Source: Oscillospiraceae bacterium
GTDB taxonomy: Bacteria; Bacillota; Clostridia; Oscillospirales; Ruminococcaceae
Length of the DNA stretch: 64,000 nucleotides
NCBI GenBank assembly: GCA_021199855.1
Contig: JAJQHD010000022.1
Location: forward strand, 1-64,000
Direction of reading: 5' to 3'
The position numbers and the translations under genes were made by a program. The notes below the pieces were generated by a model that was not told the DNA's origin, did no database searches, and worked only from the letters and a program-made list of their open reading frames with translations. Positions within the stretch are counted from its first letter, which is position 1; each line of letters opens with the position of its first letter. Below are positions 39,227 to 49,112 of this stretch, in pieces.

Positions 39227-41545
39227 GTGACCAATTTTGATAGAGTATACCCCGCATCCGACTACACTGAAGAATCGATAGCTTCTATAAAGCATGCTAT
39301 GAAGCTAGCATCCGATTTCGGTCACACCTACGTCGGAACTGAGCATCTACTTTTGTCTTTTCTGAAAGATAACCCCGCAAACTCTGCCGGCGGGATTCTT
39401 TCAGACTATGGCGTCAGCTACCAGGCTGTCAATAAGAAGATATGTGAAATGGCAGGGAAAGGAATAAAGCGGACTAACTTAGATACCGACTCATTCACTC
39501 CAGCCGCCAGAAGAAGCCTGAAATTTGCAAAGAAAACGGCAAATGATCACGGCGCCCAAAAAGCCGGCACCGAGCATATTTTATATGCGATTTTAGGTCA
39601 GCAAAACTCGACTGCAGGCTGTATTTTGGGCGAACTCACCGGCAACTCTTCCCGCATTTTTGCCGCAACCGCCGAAATAATTGAGCACGACAGCCGCATC
39701 GAATCCACATACCGCCCTCAGCCGAAAGCTCCAAACCTCGAAAAATTCGGCTTTGACATGGTTAAGAAAGCAAGCTCAGGCGAATTCGACCCTTGCGCCA
39801 TGCGAGACTCTGAAATCGAGCGAATAATCGGGATTTTACTTCGCCGTCAGAAGAACAATCCCTGCCTTGTAGGTGAAGCCGGAGTAGGGAAAACCGCCGT
39901 TGTCGAAGCTCTTGCCGGCAAAATCGCCGAAGGAAACGTCCCCGAACAGCTTGTGGGCACCCGGATATATTCCCTCAGCCTTACGCAACTGCTTGCCGGT
40001 GCCAAATATCGTGGCGACTTCGAGGAGCGCCTCAAATATTGCATCGACGAAGCCGCAACCATCGACGGAATCATCCTCTTCATCGACGAAATCCACATGC
40101 TTATCGGTGCCGGTGCGGCGGAGGGAGCAATCGACGCCGCAAATATCTTAAAGCCGATGCTTGCCCGTGGCGAAATCCGTGTAATCGGCGCGACGACCTA
40201 TGACGAATATCGAAAGACAATCGAGAAGGACAAAGCCCTCGACCGTCGCTTTTCAATCGTCCGAATAAACGAGCCGGATGAAGCGACCGCAATAACCATG
40301 CTGACACGCCTGAAACCGAAGTACGAATCACATCATCATGTCAGAATCACCGACGAAGCGATAAGAAAGGCAGTCGAACTCTCGAATCGCACTATTCCCG
40401 ACAGATACCTTCCCGACAAGGCAATCGATATCTTAGACGAGACCTGTTCTTCCGTTAAGCTGAAAAGCTTTACGAAGCGGCAAAGCATAAGTAAACTCGC
40501 AGGAAGCTTAACCGCAGAGGGACTTACAGAGCGGTATCTCAGCGAACTCACCAGCAGAGTAATAACACCAACCGTCACCGGAAAGGATATTGCAAGGTGC
40601 ATAGCTTTACAGACCGCCATTCCCGGCGAGGACGAGTTTATCCGGAATATTCCACAAATCGAAACCGCCTTGAAGTCCCGTGTAATCGGTCAGGACGAAG
40701 CGATTTCGGAAGTCATAAACGCCATTCGCCGTTCCGGTTCCGGTCTTCGTGACGAAAACCGCCCGATTGCAACTTTACTATTCTCTGGACCGACAGGTGT
40801 CGGCAAGACTTCTCTTGCCAAAGCGGTCTCAGAAGCGATTTTCGGCAGTGACGACAGGCTGATTCACCTCGATATGTCCGAATTTTCCGAAAAATACTCG
40901 CTTTCCCGCCTTATCGGTTCACCTCCCGGATATATCGGAAGCGAAAACGGCGGCGAACTCACCGAGCGTGTGAGAAAGTCGCCCTACAGCGCCGTCCTAT
41001 TCGATGAGCTTGAAAAAGCAGACAGGGACGTTCTTTCAATCCTGCTTCAAATCTGCGACAACGGCTTTCTCACCGATTCGCAGGGCAGACACGTCTCATT
41101 CCGCAATATTGTCGTAATCATGACAACGAATATCACCACTTCAAAGTCCACATCCTGCGGCTTTATCTCTGCCGAAAGTTCTGACAGAAGCACTTTTTCA
41201 AGACAGTTTTCAAGCGAACTATTGAACCGGATTGACGCCATATGTAGCTTCAATCGCCTGTCAGGAGATTCCTGCCGTGAACTGACAAGGCAACTGCTTT
41301 CACAGCTTGGCAATCGAGCTTTGTCAGCCGGTGTTCGTCTCAGTTATGCCGACGGAATCGAGGATTACATTCTCTCAAAGTCTAACACTTCTGAATTCGG
41401 AGCTCGTGAGATTAAGCGAGTGATAGCTTCAGAAATCGAAAACCCTCTTGCCTATGAACTGTCAATCGGCAGAAAGGGAGAGCTTATGTGCGAAATAAAA
41501 GACGGCAAGGCTCTTTTCAGAAGAAGCCTCACCGTCTCTGCATAA
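39227..41545 (+). CDS. clpC: ClpC-type AAA+ chaperone ATPase, 772 aa, GTG start
   Basis: GTG at 39227 after GTGAGGAA. N-terminal Clp_N double repeat (YVGTEHLLLSFLKD, AGTEHILYAILGQ), first AAA with GEAGVGKT and LFIDEIHMLIGAG, second AAA with GPTGVGKT, GSPPGYIG and VLFDELEKAD, LLNRIDAI. It unfolds substrates for ClpP. The linker that normally holds the coiled-coil M domain (between KAIDILDE and VIGQDEA) is about 86 residues and lacks the long coiled coil, so adaptor binding may differ. No ctsR/mcsA/mcsB nearby. The 225 bases before it hold no recognised gene. Confidence 0.9.
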   Translation: MTNFDRVYPASDYTEESIASIKHAMKLASDFGHTYVGTEHLLLSFLKDNPANSAGGILSDYGVSYQAVNKKICEMAGKGIKRTNLDTDSFTPAARRSLKFAKKTANDHGAQKAGTEHILYAILGQQNSTAGCILGELTGNSSRIFAATAEIIEHDSRIESTYRPQPKAPNLEKFGFDMVKKASSGEFDPCAMRDSEIERIIGILLRRQKNNPCLVGEAGVGKTAVVEALAGKIAEGNVPEQLVGTRIYSLSLTQLLAGAKYRGDFEERLKYCIDEAATIDGIILFIDEIHMLIGAGAAEGAIDAANILKPMLARGEIRVIGATTYDEYRKTIEKDKALDRRFSIVRINEPDEATAITMLTRLKPKYESHHHVRITDEAIRKAVELSNRTIPDRYLPDKAIDILDETCSSVKLKSFTKRQSISKLAGSLTAEGLTERYLSELTSRVITPTVTGKDIARCIALQTAIPGEDEFIRNIPQIETALKSRVIGQDEAISEVINAIRRSGSGLRDENRPIATLLFSGPTGVGKTSLAKAVSEAIFGSDDRLIHLDMSEFSEKYSLSRLIGSPPGYIGSENGGELTERVRKSPYSAVLFDELEKADRDVLSILLQICDNGFLTDSQGRHVSFRNIVVIMTTNITTSKSTSCGFISAESSDRSTFSRQFSSELLNRIDAICSFNRLSGDSCRELTRQLLSQLGNRALSAGVRLSYADGIEDYILSKSNTSEFGAREIKRVIASEIENPLAYELSIGRKGELMCEIKDGKALFRRSLTVSA

Positions 41546-41587
41546 CAAAGCAAGCGACTGTAAAGCCACTTGCCATTACAACTATAT

Positions 41588-42967
41588 TTAGTCTAAAGCC
41601 GCATTGAACGCCTGCCGGAGGTTTGAAACTGGGACAATCTGAATTTTGTGCCCTCCCTGAATCCCGGACATTCCGCTTCTCGGGACAATGCACTTTTCGA
41701 ACCCGAGCCTTTCGGCTTCTTTAATCCTCTGTTCTAGGTGCGACACGCTTCTCAGCTCACCGCCCAGTCCAATCTCGCCAAATGCGATAACATCGTCTCC
41801 AATGGGCTTGTCTTTTAGAGAAGAATAGAGTGCCAGCGCCACCGGCAAATCTGCCGCCGGTTCGTTGATTTTGAGCCCACCAACAACATTTACGTAGATA
41901 TCGAGATTTCCGAAGTAGAATCCGACCCGCTTTTCGAGCACCGCTGTAATCAGCCACACACGGTTGTAGTCAAACCCGCTTGCCGACCTCCTCGGAACCT
42001 GTAGCCCCGATTTTGTGACGAGCGCCTGCACTTCCGCTAAGATGGGACGAGAACCTTCCATAACGCACGCAACACAACACCCGGAAACTCCCGTCGGTCG
42101 CCCTTCAAGAAGCATCTGCGAGGGATTCTTGACCTCAACGAGCCCGGAATTCTGCATGTCAAACATTCCGATTTCGTTGGTAGACCCGAATCTGTTTTTT
42201 GCCGCCCGGAGAATCCTGTATGACAGCGTCCGTTCTCCTTCAAAATAGAGAACCGCATCGACGATATGTTCCATGACCTTCGGACCGGCAATTGCGCCGT
42301 CCTTGTTGACGTGCCCGACTATGAAGAACGGAATCTCCTCAGCTTTGGCTGTCCTCATGAATAGCGACGTGCACTCCCTGACCTGTGTTATTGACCCAGC
42401 TGACGAGTTCAAATCATTAATCGACATCGTCTGAATCGAATCTATGATGACGATATCCGGCTTGTTTTTGGAAATCGTCTCACAGATTGACCTCGCATCC
42501 GACTCCGCCAGAAGATAGAGATTTTCGGTGGTAACCCCAAGCCTTGAAGCCCTCAGCTTAATTTGTCTTACGGATTCCTCACCGGAAACATACAAAATCT
42601 CCTTGTCACGTCCCATATATTCGCAAATCTGCAAAAGCAAAGTCGACTTTCCGATTCCCGGTTCGCCGCTTATAAGGACGACCGAGCCTTTGACAAGCCC
42701 GCCTCCCAATACTCTGTCGAGCTCGGAAATGCCCGTGTGATACCTTGTCTCATTCTCTTTATCAATCGGGTCGCCTAAATTCACAATCTTGTCGGCTAAG
42801 TCCACTCCGCCGGAATTCTTACCTGAAAAGCTAGATGACTTTACGGCGGGCTGGAGCGCCACTTCTTCAAGAGAGTTCCACGCCCCGCAGTTCGGGCATT
42901 TCCCGTTCCATTTCGGAGTTTCCGCACCACATTCGCGGCAGACATAGGCAGTGCTTGATTTTGCCAC
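41588..42967 (-). CDS. radA: DNA repair protein RadA/Sms, 459 aa
   Basis: N-terminal zinc finger CRECGAETPKWNGKCPNCG, RecA-like core with SGEPGIGKSTLLLQ (Walker A), LYVSGEES, the RadA motif KNRFGSTNE and a C-terminal Lon-like domain (ADLPVALALYSSL). It is a branch-migration helicase acting in homologous recombination. It lies downstream of cwlD on the minus strand and 42 bases from the convergent clpC end, where only a weak hairpin is seen. Confidence 0.95.
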   Translation of the reverse strand: MAKSSTAYVCRECGAETPKWNGKCPNCGAWNSLEEVALQPAVKSSSFSGKNSGGVDLADKIVNLGDPIDKENETRYHTGISELDRVLGGGLVKGSVVLISGEPGIGKSTLLLQICEYMGRDKEILYVSGEESVRQIKLRASRLGVTTENLYLLAESDARSICETISKNKPDIVIIDSIQTMSINDLNSSAGSITQVRECTSLFMRTAKAEEIPFFIVGHVNKDGAIAGPKVMEHIVDAVLYFEGERTLSYRILRAAKNRFGSTNEIGMFDMQNSGLVEVKNPSQMLLEGRPTGVSGCCVACVMEGSRPILAEVQALVTKSGLQVPRRSASGFDYNRVWLITAVLEKRVGFYFGNLDIYVNVVGGLKINEPAADLPVALALYSSLKDKPIGDDVIAFGEIGLGGELRSVSHLEQRIKEAERLGFEKCIVPRSGMSGIQGGHKIQIVPVSNLRQAFNAALD

Positions 42968-42988
42968 TTTCTACATTCCTTTCAGTTC

Positions 42989-43726
42989 TCAGACTCCGTA
43001 GTCCGAGAAGATATATTCCAGAATACCCGAGAACAAAGTAAATGCCACTTCACTCTGGTATTCTTCTGTTTCCAGTTTATCCGCTTCCTCCTGATTCGAG
43101 AGAAACCCACATTCCGCCATCACAGCAGGGCACTCAGCGAAATGCAGAAGATATATCTCGCTTCCAACCGGCTTTGTCTCACGCTCGTTTTCGGGTTGAA
43201 GATATTTCACAAAGCTATCCTGCAGAATCCCCGCCAACTTTGCACTTTCCGAATTTTCGGCAGTATAAAACATCTGCGCACCCGAGTATCTTGAATCGGT
43301 ATAGGTGTTCTGATGAATCGAGATGAAAATCGCATTATCCACAGAATTCACAATCGCCAGCCGGTTTTCCATGTCCGACTTCTTCTGATTTCCCAAGCCT
43401 GTAACTCCCGGGTCGTGAATCGAAGTATCGGTAGATCTCGTGACTATAGTATCAAACCCAGCCGCTTCGAGCATTCCCTGAAGCTTCAGCATAATGCTGA
43501 GGTTTATATCTTTTTCTTCGATGCCGTTAATGCTGACACATCCGCTGTCGATTCCGCCGTGACCTGCGTCTAAGATTATAGTCGGATAGACGCTGTCCGT
43601 TTCCGCATCCACGGGGATAACCGCAATCGGCTCGTCAGCCGTATTCACAAATCCAAAAACCAGTAAGAATGCGCATAGCATCACAATAAGCGCACCAACC
43701 CGGTTAGTCCAAAGCTTCTTCAACAT
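42989..43726 (-). CDS. cwlD: N-acetylmuramoyl-L-alanine amidase, CwlD-like, 245 aa
   Basis: Signal anchor at residues 8-28 (RVGALIVMLCAFLLVFGFV). Amidase_3 zinc motifs: ILDAGHGGIDSG (His), FISIHQN (His), and Glu in VMAECGFLSN. Size and anchor match CwlD, which makes muramic-delta-lactam in the spore cortex. It precedes radA by 21 bases, so the two may be cotranscribed. Consistent with a spore former. Confidence 0.88.
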   Translation of the reverse strand: MLKKLWTNRVGALIVMLCAFLLVFGFVNTADEPIAVIPVDAETDSVYPTIILDAGHGGIDSGCVSINGIEEKDINLSIMLKLQGMLEAAGFDTIVTRSTDTSIHDPGVTGLGNQKKSDMENRLAIVNSVDNAIFISIHQNTYTDSRYSGAQMFYTAENSESAKLAGILQDSFVKYLQPENERETKPVGSEIYLLHFAECPAVMAECGFLSNQEEADKLETEEYQSEVAFTLFSGILEYIFSDYGV

Positions 43727-43745
43727 AAGAAAACCTCCGAAAGTT

Positions 43746-43774
43746 GTTTTTTACAAAACTTGTTTTGTAAAAAC
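43746..43774. terminator. Terminator between the membrane gene and cwlD
   Basis: GTTTTTTACAAAAC (43746-43759) and GTTTTGTAAAAAC (43762-43774) form an A/T-rich stem; it can act in both directions and ends the minus-strand gene above. Confidence 0.75.
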
Positions 43775-43801
43775 TTATGAGGTTGTCTTATGTTTTATGC
43801 T

Positions 43802-44368
43802 TTATTTTCCGTAGACTATCTTTGCCTTCATATCGTAGTTCTTGTATCCGATATAGAAAGCAATATAGCAAGTGGCGAGGAAGGTTAGCGGCAGGATAGT
43901 TATGATGAGAAGCCCATACCACGGCAAATCAACCGCCGCCATAGTTGTGCTCACCCCATCAACCATCGAATTCGGAGCAAATAAGTATGTCCACGGCATG
44001 AAGTAGAATGCCAGTGTCTTGTACCACGGATAGAAGTCATAAGAAACAATCCTGAATTTGGAGAGATAGACGAGTATTACGAAGATGTAGTTGATTCCGG
44101 TCGGGATAAGTCCCATCATAAATCCAAAGTAGGAGTTGTCGACGCCGTCAAGCCTTGCGTCCTTGATTCCCGCCTTTTTGCCTGCCTTGGAGCAGAAATC
44201 CCCATAGAGGCAGATGCACGCGCCAGTTGAGCAGATTCCGAACACAACGCTCATACCAACTCCGATGCTTTGGTAAGCCATCGGAAAGAACATGACTATT
44301 ACAAAAGAGGCAAGCTCACAGATAATAAGGTAGAGAGCTGATTGAGCCAAAAGCTTAGGTTTATTCAT
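43802..44368 (-). CDS. Predicted membrane protein, 188 aa
   Basis: Start taken at the ATG at 44368; a start at 44407 lies close to a TATATAAT-like box and would add 13 residues. Hydrophobic segments include ALYLIICELASFVIVMFF, GMSVVFGICSTGACICLYG, PTGINYIFVILVYLS and YGLLIITILPLTFLATCYI. No family recognised. Confidence 0.65.
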   Translation of the reverse strand: MNKPKLLAQSALYLIICELASFVIVMFFPMAYQSIGVGMSVVFGICSTGACICLYGDFCSKAGKKAGIKDARLDGVDNSYFGFMMGLIPTGINYIFVILVYLSKFRIVSYDFYPWYKTLAFYFMPWTYLFAPNSMVDGVSTTMAAVDLPWYGLLIITILPLTFLATCYIAFYIGYKNYDMKAKIVYGK

Positions 44369-44497
44369 AATGGTATCATCATCCTTGAGAAAAAGTTGTA
44401 CCTCCATTATATATCATTTTCCCGAAAAGCACAATGCACAAATAGAATTTTTCTGTTCCAAATGGGCAAAATAGTCTGAGAAATGGAGGCTTATAGC

Positions 44498-44677
44498 ATG
44501 AAGAAAATCAAAAAAGGCGACAAAGTCAGAATCTATCGACCAAAAGGCGAGGTAATCCCCGTGTTCAAGGAAAACACGATAGTCGATAACTACACCGACG
44601 AAAACGGGAGAGTCTACAATCGCTCTGAGGAGAATATTCTTCTTGCTCGGGACGAAGTCGACGCCAACAAAAAGTGA
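44498..44677 (+). CDS. Hypothetical small basic protein, 59 aa
   Basis: ATG at 44498, eight bases after GGAGG. Basic N-terminus (MKKIKKGDKVRIYRPKGEV) and a beta-type sequence resembling a small KOW/SH3-like fold. No name can be given. Stands alone between membrane gene and the recD2 operon. Confidence 0.6.
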   Translation: MKKIKKGDKVRIYRPKGEVIPVFKENTIVDNYTDENGRVYNRSEENILLARDEVDANKK

Positions 44678-44706
44678 TTGCAAACCTGAGTTCAAAGTAG
44701 TATAAT
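44678..44706 (+). promoter_or_regulatory. Promoter of the membrane protein-recD2-comF cluster
   Basis: TTGCAA (44678-44683), 17 bases, TATAAT (44701-44706). Confidence 0.82.
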
Positions 44707-44769
44707 TTCAGTAACGCCTTCTGACAAATCCGAATACTATGGCAATAAAAGCTGTATGGAGGAGTCAGA

Positions 44770-45072
44770 ATGGTACTTATAAAATTAGCGATAGGCTTAG
44801 CGTTTGTTTTAGCAGTATTTTTTGCAGTGGAGCTCATCAACGAGCACTATTGCCGCAAAGAGACAGAATTAAGACCGCAGGCGGAGATAAGGATATACTA
44901 CGAATCTGATTGTGAGTGCTTCGAGTGGCTGGTTGAAAAAATGAAAGAGTCGAAAGCCGTCCGGGATTGCAAGGCAAGGCTCATCGTAGTTGATTCGGTC
45001 AGAACAGAAGAATCTAAAAAGTGGCTTCAGAGCCTGCAGAAAAAGATGGGAAACGCATTTGATATCGAATAG
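44770..45072 (+). CDS. Hypothetical membrane-anchored protein, 100 aa
   Basis: GGAGGAG upstream. N-terminal membrane helix (LIKLAIGLAFVLAVFFAVEL), then a soluble domain with ESDCECFEWLVEKMK and a C-terminal helix (SKKWLQSLQKKMG). First gene after the promoter at 44678, 13 bases before recD2. Function unknown. Confidence 0.65.
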   Translation: MVLIKLAIGLAFVLAVFFAVELINEHYCRKETELRPQAEIRIYYESDCECFEWLVEKMKESKAVRDCKARLIVVDSVRTEESKKWLQSLQKKMGNAFDIE

Positions 45073-45085
45073 GGGAAGTGACAAC

Positions 45086-47332
45086 GTGGCAAAGACTGAA
45101 GAAGTGAAAATTTCCGGAACCGTCGACAGCGTGACATACCGCAACGACAATAACGGCTTTGCCGTCATAACACTCGATTTGGGCGATGAGCTTCTGACAG
45201 TCGTCGGCGACCTCAGAAACGTGGATGAAGGAGAAGAGCTGGAACTCACCGGCACCTTCTCCGAGCATCCGAAATTCGGTCACCAGTTCAAGGCGTCAAG
45301 CTGTGTCCGCTCACTTCCGGTTGAGGTCTCCCAGATTCAGCGTTATCTTGCAAGCGGCGTTGTAAAGGGCATAGGACCCGTCACCGCAAAAGCTTTAGTC
45401 AAGAAATTCGGAGAAGAAACCTTAGATATTCTAGAAAATCACCCCGAGCGCCTTACAGAAGTAAACGGCGTAACCGAAGCAAAGGCGAAAAAGTATTCGG
45501 AAGAGTTTTTGAAGGTAATCGGCTTCCGGAATGTAATCGGCTACTTCTCGAAGCTCGGAACTCCGACCGTCTATGGCGTCAAAGCATGGAAGCGTTACGG
45601 CGACAAGACAATCTCTCTTATCGAGCACAATCCGTATATTCTCTGCGGCACAGGAGTCGAAATCCCGTTCATGACTGCCGAGGAAATTGCCCGTGACAAG
45701 GGCATAGCTCCCGACAATTATCTCAGACTTTCCGCTGGAATCAAGTATATCTTGAACGAAAACGCCCAGTCCGGGCACACTTGTCTTCCGAAGGACAAGC
45801 TTATAGAAACCGCATCGAGCTTCCTGAAGTGCGACAAAGAGCTCATAAACAAGACGATATCCTCCGAAGCTGAGGACGAAAATCTTTACATCTACATAAA
45901 AAATGACAAGCAGTATGTCATGCTGAAGGAATACTTCACCGCAGAGGACTATATCTCCCGAAGACTATCTATCATGAATTCCCTTGCATTCGACACCGGA
46001 ATCAACTATGATGAGGTAATAGATCTTGCCGAAGAGGAATTCAATATTACATACGAAGAAAAACAGCGCCTTGCAATCAATACGGCTCTTTCAAAAGGCT
46101 TCATGATTCTGACCGGCGGACCCGGAACCGGCAAGACGACAACCCTTAACGCAATTATTTCCCTTCTCGAACAGCAGGGACAGGAGGTCTTCATCTGTGC
46201 CCCAACCGGCAGAGCCGCAAAGAGAGCTTCTGAACTGACGGGCAGGGAAGCGATGACCATCCACCGCCTTTTGGGCGTAATCCCATCGGTGGACGACCAG
46301 TTCAGATTCGAGCACGACGAAGAGAATCTTCTTGACTGCGATGCTTTGGTCGTCGACGAAATGTCGATGGTTGATGTCCTTCTTTTCGAGTCGCTTTTAA
46401 GAGCCACCAAGATAAACTGCAAGCTCATAATGGTAGGCGACAGCGACCAGCTTCCGAGCGTGGGAGCAGGAAATCTCCTCCATGACATAATCAAGAGCGG
46501 CACCGTCCCCGTAATCGCACTGACCGAGATTTTCCGTCAGGCAAGCGAAAGCGCAATCGTCACGAACGCCCATAAGATAGTCAAAGGCGAAATGCCCGAC
46601 CTCAGCCGCAATAACAGCGATTTCTTCTTCATGCAACGCCTTGACTTCGAGTCCTGTGCCGAGCTGACAGTCGACCTGTGCCTGAACAGACTTCCGAAGA
46701 CCTACGGCTTCTCTCCGATAGACGATATCCAGGTTCTGACTCCCACAAGAAAAGGACCTCTAGGAACAGTAGAACTCAACAAGCTCCTTCAGCGTGAACT
46801 GAATCCGCCGTCATATGAAAAATCGGAGATAAAAACTCCGCAATACACCTTCCGCCTCGGCGACAAAGTCATGCAGGTAAAGAACGACTATGATTTAGAG
46901 TGGAAAAAGGGCAAGGAGGAAGGCTCCGGCATCTTCAACGGCGACATCGGCGTCATAACCAAGCTGAACGGAATCTTAGGTGTCATGGAGATAGATTTCG
47001 ACGGCAGAATCTGCAAGTACGACACGAAAAATCTCGACAATCTCGAACTTTCCTACGCCGCAACCGTACATAAAAGCCAGGGCTGTGAGTTCGACGCAGT
47101 AATAATCCCGGTTTTAGGCGGCTATGACCGACTCTACTTCAGAAATCTTCTCTACACGGCTGTAACGAGAGCCAAAAAGCTTCTCGTAATAGTCGGCTCC
47201 GCAAAGCGCCTTGAATTCATGGTGAATAACAACAGAAGGATGAACCGCTACACCTGCCTTGAGGACATGCTCCGCAAGGACAGCTATAAAGGCGATCACG
47301 AGGATATCTCCGGGGAGACTCCCGATGAATAA
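45086..47332 (+). CDS. recD2: ATP-dependent helicase RecD2, 748 aa, GTG start
   Basis: GTG at 45086 with GGGGAAGTG upstream; the longer frame to 44990 overlaps the previous gene. OB-fold N-terminus (SGTVDSVTYRNDNNGFAV), HhH region (GVVKGIGPVTAKALVKKFG), superfamily 1 motifs GGPGTGKTTTL, DALVVDEMSMVD, VMVGDSDQLPSVG, and a C-terminal YAATVHKSQGCEFD. It is the stand-alone 5'-3' helicase of bacteria lacking RecBC. The stop overlaps the comF start. Confidence 0.93.
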   Translation: MAKTEEVKISGTVDSVTYRNDNNGFAVITLDLGDELLTVVGDLRNVDEGEELELTGTFSEHPKFGHQFKASSCVRSLPVEVSQIQRYLASGVVKGIGPVTAKALVKKFGEETLDILENHPERLTEVNGVTEAKAKKYSEEFLKVIGFRNVIGYFSKLGTPTVYGVKAWKRYGDKTISLIEHNPYILCGTGVEIPFMTAEEIARDKGIAPDNYLRLSAGIKYILNENAQSGHTCLPKDKLIETASSFLKCDKELINKTISSEAEDENLYIYIKNDKQYVMLKEYFTAEDYISRRLSIMNSLAFDTGINYDEVIDLAEEEFNITYEEKQRLAINTALSKGFMILTGGPGTGKTTTLNAIISLLEQQGQEVFICAPTGRAAKRASELTGREAMTIHRLLGVIPSVDDQFRFEHDEENLLDCDALVVDEMSMVDVLLFESLLRATKINCKLIMVGDSDQLPSVGAGNLLHDIIKSGTVPVIALTEIFRQASESAIVTNAHKIVKGEMPDLSRNNSDFFFMQRLDFESCAELTVDLCLNRLPKTYGFSPIDDIQVLTPTRKGPLGTVELNKLLQRELNPPSYEKSEIKTPQYTFRLGDKVMQVKNDYDLEWKKGKEEGSGIFNGDIGVITKLNGILGVMEIDFDGRICKYDTKNLDNLELSYAATVHKSQGCEFDAVIIPVLGGYDRLYFRNLLYTAVTRAKKLLVIVGSAKRLEFMVNNNRRMNRYTCLEDMLRKDSYKGDHEDISGETPDE

Positions 47333-48008
47333 AATTCTCTCAAGACTTGTAAGCTTCGTCTACCCGAACAGGTGCGGCTTCTGCGGTGTTGTCATCAGGC
47401 ACGACAAGCTGGTCTGCGCAAGATGTGCCGAGCGCGTCAACAAGGAAATCGAGCGCTCGAAAACCCAGTTTCCGCTTTATCTCAGCGTCGGTGAAGTCAG
47501 CTTTTCCGGCTGTTCAGCCGCTGGAAGCTATGACGCAGCAATCCGCGACGGCGTCCTCCGGCTTAAATACCACTACGGCGAAAATGCCGCAAAGTATCTC
47601 ATTCCTGAGCTTCGGGACAATCTCCTGAGGTCTGGAATCGTCTCCCAGTGCGACATGATCACTTTCGTCCCGATGACCCGTACACGCAAGAATAAATACG
47701 GCTACAATCAGGCGGAAATAATCGCCAAGCTTCTCTCAAAAGAATTAGGAATCCCGGTGGTTAAGAATCTCATCAGAAAGAAGCACACCCGCAAGGCTCA
47801 GCACGAGCAGTCGCTCGAACAGCGAAAAATTCTCGCTTCAAAAGTATACAAAGCCGGCAGAAATAAGAAGGATATTACCGGCAAAACAATTCTCCTCTGC
47901 GACGACATAATCACAAGCGGAAGCACTCTTTCTGAGTGTGCAAAGGTGCTCAAGGACAGAGGAGCCGAAAAGATCTACTGCGCAGTTCTTGCTCAGTTAG
48001 CGGATTAA
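47325..48008 (+). CDS. comF: ComF family phosphoribosyltransferase-like protein, 227 aa
   Basis: ATG at 47325 overlaps the recD2 stop by 8 nt. N-terminal four-cysteine zinc site (CGFCGVV..CARCAE) and C-terminal PRTase fold with ILLCDDIITSGSTLSE. Members take part in DNA uptake and processing. Coupling to recD2 fits recombination; dprA is in the window too. Confidence 0.9.
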   Translation: MNKILSRLVSFVYPNRCGFCGVVIRHDKLVCARCAERVNKEIERSKTQFPLYLSVGEVSFSGCSAAGSYDAAIRDGVLRLKYHYGENAAKYLIPELRDNLLRSGIVSQCDMITFVPMTRTRKNKYGYNQAEIIAKLLSKELGIPVVKNLIRKKHTRKAQHEQSLEQRKILASKVYKAGRNKKDITGKTILLCDDIITSGSTLSECAKVLKDRGAEKIYCAVLAQLAD

Positions 48009-48026
48009 GAAAAAGGAGGTGCCCCA

Positions 48027-49034
48027 GTGTCAAGGCTTGATTTAGGAATAGATCTCGGAACAGCAAACATAATAATCATGACCGGCGGCAGGGCAGTCTT
48101 CAACGAGCCGACGGTAATAGCCTTCAATCGAAATACGGAGGAGGTAGTCGCATTCGGCAATGATGCCTACAAAATGATAGGCAGAAACCCTCCCCACATA
48201 GCCGTAATCCGTCCTCTTAAAGACGGTGTAATCTCGAACAACGACATGGCGCAGGAGCTTATCCGCCTTTGCATCTTAAAAGTCATCGGGCATCGCCTCA
48301 TCAACCCACGAATCGTAATGTGCGTCCCGTCAGGTATAACAACAGTTGAGCGCAAGGCAGTCGTCGAAAGTGCCGTCTCAGCTGGCGCAAGAACCGTTTA
48401 TCTGATCGAAGAACCGGTTGCCGCACTTCTGGGAGCGGGCGCCGATATCCTGAAGCCCTACGGACAGATGGTAGTGGATATCGGAGGCGGTACCACCGAT
48501 ATAGCCGTGACTTCTCTTGGAGGAGTAGTCGCCTCCGCCTCAGTAAAGTGTGCCGGAAACGTCCTTGATAGGTCGATAGTGAAGTATATTGCCGAAAAAT
48601 ACCGCCTTTCAATAGGAGAAAAGACCGCGGAAGAGCTGAAAATCAGCACTGCCAACATCTTCTGGTCTTCAGACGAGCCCACAGCCACCGTCACCGGCAG
48701 AAGCCTTATAAATGGACTCCCGGCATCGGTAAAAGTGAGCGAACTCGACATTACAATGGCTATACAAGAAAATATTGACACTATAATCTCCGCAATAATG
48801 TCGGTATTTGAAAAGACCCCGCCCGAACTCGCCGGAGACATAATAGAGTCCGGAATCATCCTGACAGGAGGCGGTTCCCTCATCAAAGGCTTGGATCTCT
48901 ACATAAGCCGCGAAACTGGCGTCCAGTGCCATATAGCCGAAGACCCGCTGGGCTGTGTCGCCCGGGGAACCTATCGGGTATTCAAGGTGCAGGATAAACT
49001 CCGCAACGGCTTCGAGAAAGTATCTGTCTATTGA
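48027..49034 (+). CDS. MreB-family rod shape-determining actin homologue, 335 aa
   Basis: GTG at 48027 with AAGGAGGTG upstream. Actin-fold nucleotide motifs: LDLGIDLGTANIIIM, VVDIGGGTTDIAVTSLGG, and IILTGGGSLIKGLD. Length is normal for MreB/Mbl/MreBH. It directs sidewall synthesis. Mreb, mbl and mreBH cannot be told apart here; no mreC/mreD follows, so it may be an mbl-like paralogue. Confidence 0.9.
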   Translation: MSRLDLGIDLGTANIIIMTGGRAVFNEPTVIAFNRNTEEVVAFGNDAYKMIGRNPPHIAVIRPLKDGVISNNDMAQELIRLCILKVIGHRLINPRIVMCVPSGITTVERKAVVESAVSAGARTVYLIEEPVAALLGAGADILKPYGQMVVDIGGGTTDIAVTSLGGVVASASVKCAGNVLDRSIVKYIAEKYRLSIGEKTAEELKISTANIFWSSDEPTATVTGRSLINGLPASVKVSELDITMAIQENIDTIISAIMSVFEKTPPELAGDIIESGIILTGGGSLIKGLDLYISRETGVQCHIAEDPLGCVARGTYRVFKVQDKLRNGFEKVSVY

Positions 49035-49058
49035 CCCGCAACCAAAGCGGGTCTTTTT
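49033..49058 (+). terminator. Terminator after the mreB-like gene
   Basis: GACCCGC (49033-49039) pairs with GCGGGTC (49047-49053), then TTTTT. The stem starts at the stop codon. Confidence 0.88.
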
Positions 49059-49112
49059 CGTGAATATTCATGCCAGTTCCTGCCAATAATCCTTCCAGAA
49101 AGGCGGGATAAC

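Noticed and set aside
44990-45085. RecD2 start at 44990
   Set aside because: It would overlap the upstream gene by 83 nt; GTG at 45086 has a ribosome binding site and fits the family start.
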